Shown here piece by piece: positions 62,923 through 64,000 of a stretch of 64,000 bases of DNA. The DNA comes from Thalassovita sp. (GTDB lineage Bacteria > Pseudomonadota > Alphaproteobacteria > Rhodobacterales > Rhodobacteraceae). A program made the translations under genes and the position numbers. The first letter of the stretch is position 1, and every line of letters starts with the position of its first letter. A model generated the notes under the pieces. The model searched no databases, was not told the origin of the DNA, and worked only from the letters and a program-made list of their open reading frames with translations. The stretch lies in assembly GCA_029212905.1 (NCBI GenBank), contig JARGPB010000014.1, forward strand, positions 32,062-96,061, given 5' to 3'.

Positions 62923-63066
62923 ATGTCCCTCTCCTTCAGTTATTGTTGCCGCAAGAGAAGTATTGCGCGTTTCTCAACAGCGGGTGGGTCGATTTTCCAC
63001 AGTTTCACCTCTGTTGCATCGGGAAAAATGCTCTAATTTCCCCCTCAATGAACAACAGGAGCAATC

Positions 63067-63768
63067 ATGACCTTTCCCGAGGACTTCCCGATCAATGCCC
63101 GCTGGCCCGCTCAAGACCCTTCTGTGCTGCAACTATACTCGTTTCCCACGCCCAATGGCGTGAAGATTTCGATCATGCTTGAGGAAGTCGGCCTTCCCTA
63201 CGAGGCCCACACCGTACCTCTGTCCGACAAAGACGTGAAATCGCCCGAGTTTCTGTCCTTGAACCCTAACAACAAGATCCCCGCCATCATCGACCCGAAC
63301 GGACCGGGTGGTGCGCCTTTGGGGCTGTGGGAATCCGGGGCAATTCTGATCTATCTGGCCGAGAAGACCGGCAAGCTGCTACCGACAGACCCGGCCGAGC
63401 GCTACAAAGTCATTCAGTGGGTGATGTTCCAAATGGGGGGCGTCGGTCCGATGTTTGGTCAGTTGGGCTTCTTCTATAAATTCGCTGGCAGTGCCATCGA
63501 AGACCCTCGCCCGCGTGAACGCTACATCAACGAAGCCAAGCGCCTACTGGCTGTGATCGACAAACAGCTGGACGGCCAGGATTGGATTTGCGGTGACTAT
63601 TCGATCGCAGATATCGCATTGGGTGGCTGGCTGCGCTCTTTGGATTTCTACGGCGCAAAAGAGGTTGTAGGTTGGGAGGACTTCACAAATGCTGTGGCCT
63701 ATCTGGACCGTTTCCTCGCCCGGCCCGCCGTTCAGCGCGGCCTGGTGATCCCCCCGCGCGAAGGCTAA
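63067..63768 (+). CDS. Glutathione S-transferase (YfcG/GstA-like)
   Basis: A 233-residue GST-fold protein with a thioredoxin-like N-terminal domain (Y-S-F-P-T-P-N-G-V-K-I-S near residue 26; N-P-N-N-K-I-P-A-I near residue 67; E-S-G-A-I-L-I-Y-L near residue 92). The helical C-terminal domain has D-Y-S-I-A-D-I-A near residue 178. The T-P-N-G-V-K motif is typical of YfcG/Ure2p-like disulfide-reducing members. AGGAG lies five bases before the ATG. A terminator follows. Confidence 0.9.
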   Translation: MTFPEDFPINARWPAQDPSVLQLYSFPTPNGVKISIMLEEVGLPYEAHTVPLSDKDVKSPEFLSLNPNNKIPAIIDPNGPGGAPLGLWESGAILIYLAEKTGKLLPTDPAERYKVIQWVMFQMGGVGPMFGQLGFFYKFAGSAIEDPRPRERYINEAKRLLAVIDKQLDGQDWICGDYSIADIALGGWLRSLDFYGAKEVVGWEDFTNAVAYLDRFLARPAVQRGLVIPPREG

Positions 63769-63782
63769 GCAACGTCCCTGAC

Positions 63783-63812
63783 ACGCCGCGCCCAGCTACC
63801 CGGGCGCGGCGT
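63783..63812 (+). terminator. Terminator of the glutathione S-transferase gene
   Basis: Perfect 11-bp stem ACGCCGCGCCC/GGGCGCGGCGT followed by TTATAT. Confidence 0.88.
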
Positions 63813-63908
63813 TTATATCCTCTGCCAGTTTTTCGGCCATCACCTCTGTGGGCGCATTCGTGTTGCCGCGCGCATAAACCCCGCCCGCACGTTCAACCCT
63901 GACATCAG
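63796..63908 (-). pseudogene. Possible gene remnant at the window edge
   Basis: On the minus strand a frame ending at TAG (63796) reads R-P-D-V-R-V-E-R-A-G-G-V-Y-A-R-G and then N-T-N-A-P-T-E-V-M-A-E-K, with codon use like the neighbours. An in-frame TAA lies just upstream and there is no good start. It could be the tail of a decayed gene or chance coding-like sequence; no family was recognised. Confidence 0.2.
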
Positions 63909-64000
63909 GTCGTTATGTTGGTGCTGTTGAACCCATTTGTTCAGCTGAATAGGCCCTAGCTATCCTAGACACCTTCTTGGTTGACGTTGCGCTGTCTGTT

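Overview
The window looks like chromosomal DNA of a marine Rhodobacterales (Roseobacter-group) alphaproteobacterium. The evidence is high GC content, a methylsuccinyl-CoA dehydrogenase of the ethylmalonyl-CoA pathway, a TRAP transporter, COQ9, DUF1013/TrcR, DUF1491, a membrane-anchored CycM-type cytochrome c, an HvrA-like H-NS protein and yejABEF. No insertion sequence, prophage, CRISPR array, tRNA or rRNA was seen. One SRP RNA gene is present.

Layout. 1-5.9 kb: a partial TauE/SafE permease, mcd, a BKACE-family enzyme, a DMT exporter, and a TDT/SLAC1 transporter with a small exported protein behind a CRP/FNR-type palindrome. 6-14.8 kb: a hydroxycinnamate-type catabolic operon (enoyl-CoA hydratase, MarR regulator, feruloyl-CoA-synthase-like ligase, amidohydrolase, acyl-CoA dehydrogenase) and a TRAP transporter, separated by a strong terminator. 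15-16.3 kb: maleylacetoacetate isomerase divergent from a MarR regulator.

16.4-26.8 kb: a complete reductive pyrimidine catabolism island. It has an NMT1/THI5-type ABC importer, dihydropyrimidinase, a 101-residue protein of unknown function, an N-carbamoyl-beta-alanine amidohydrolase-like enzyme, RutR, and dihydropyrimidine dehydrogenase PreA/PreT. RutR-like boxes lie in both divergent promoter regions. The second box lies between preT and a large gene (27021-30197) encoding a self-sufficient reductive dehalogenase: two tandem cobalamin-type modules (the first without Fe-S cysteines), two [4Fe-4S] clusters and a fused FMN/NAD/[2Fe-2S] reductase. This gene and its possible tie to pyrimidine catabolism are the most interesting part of the window. 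A TetR regulator follows it.

30.8-50 kb is mostly housekeeping: recO, DUF1491, the yejABEF peptide importer, cycM, pheA, nudC, a cpdB-like nucleotidase, SRP RNA, rsgA, an MBL-fold protein, a phosphatase, a zinc metallopeptidase, and dnaX-ybaB-recR. 50-64 kb: an ornithine/lysine-type decarboxylase with a long structured leader, trcR, RNase T2, an H-NS protein, a TylF-like methyltransferase, quinone oxidoreductase, COQ9, rpsU, aldehyde dehydrogenase with an AcoR-like regulator lacking the AAA+ domain, a flavodoxin-fold protein, an Lrp regulator divergent from alanine dehydrogenase, mscL and a glutathione S-transferase. A 21-nt intergenic repeat occurs four times across the window.
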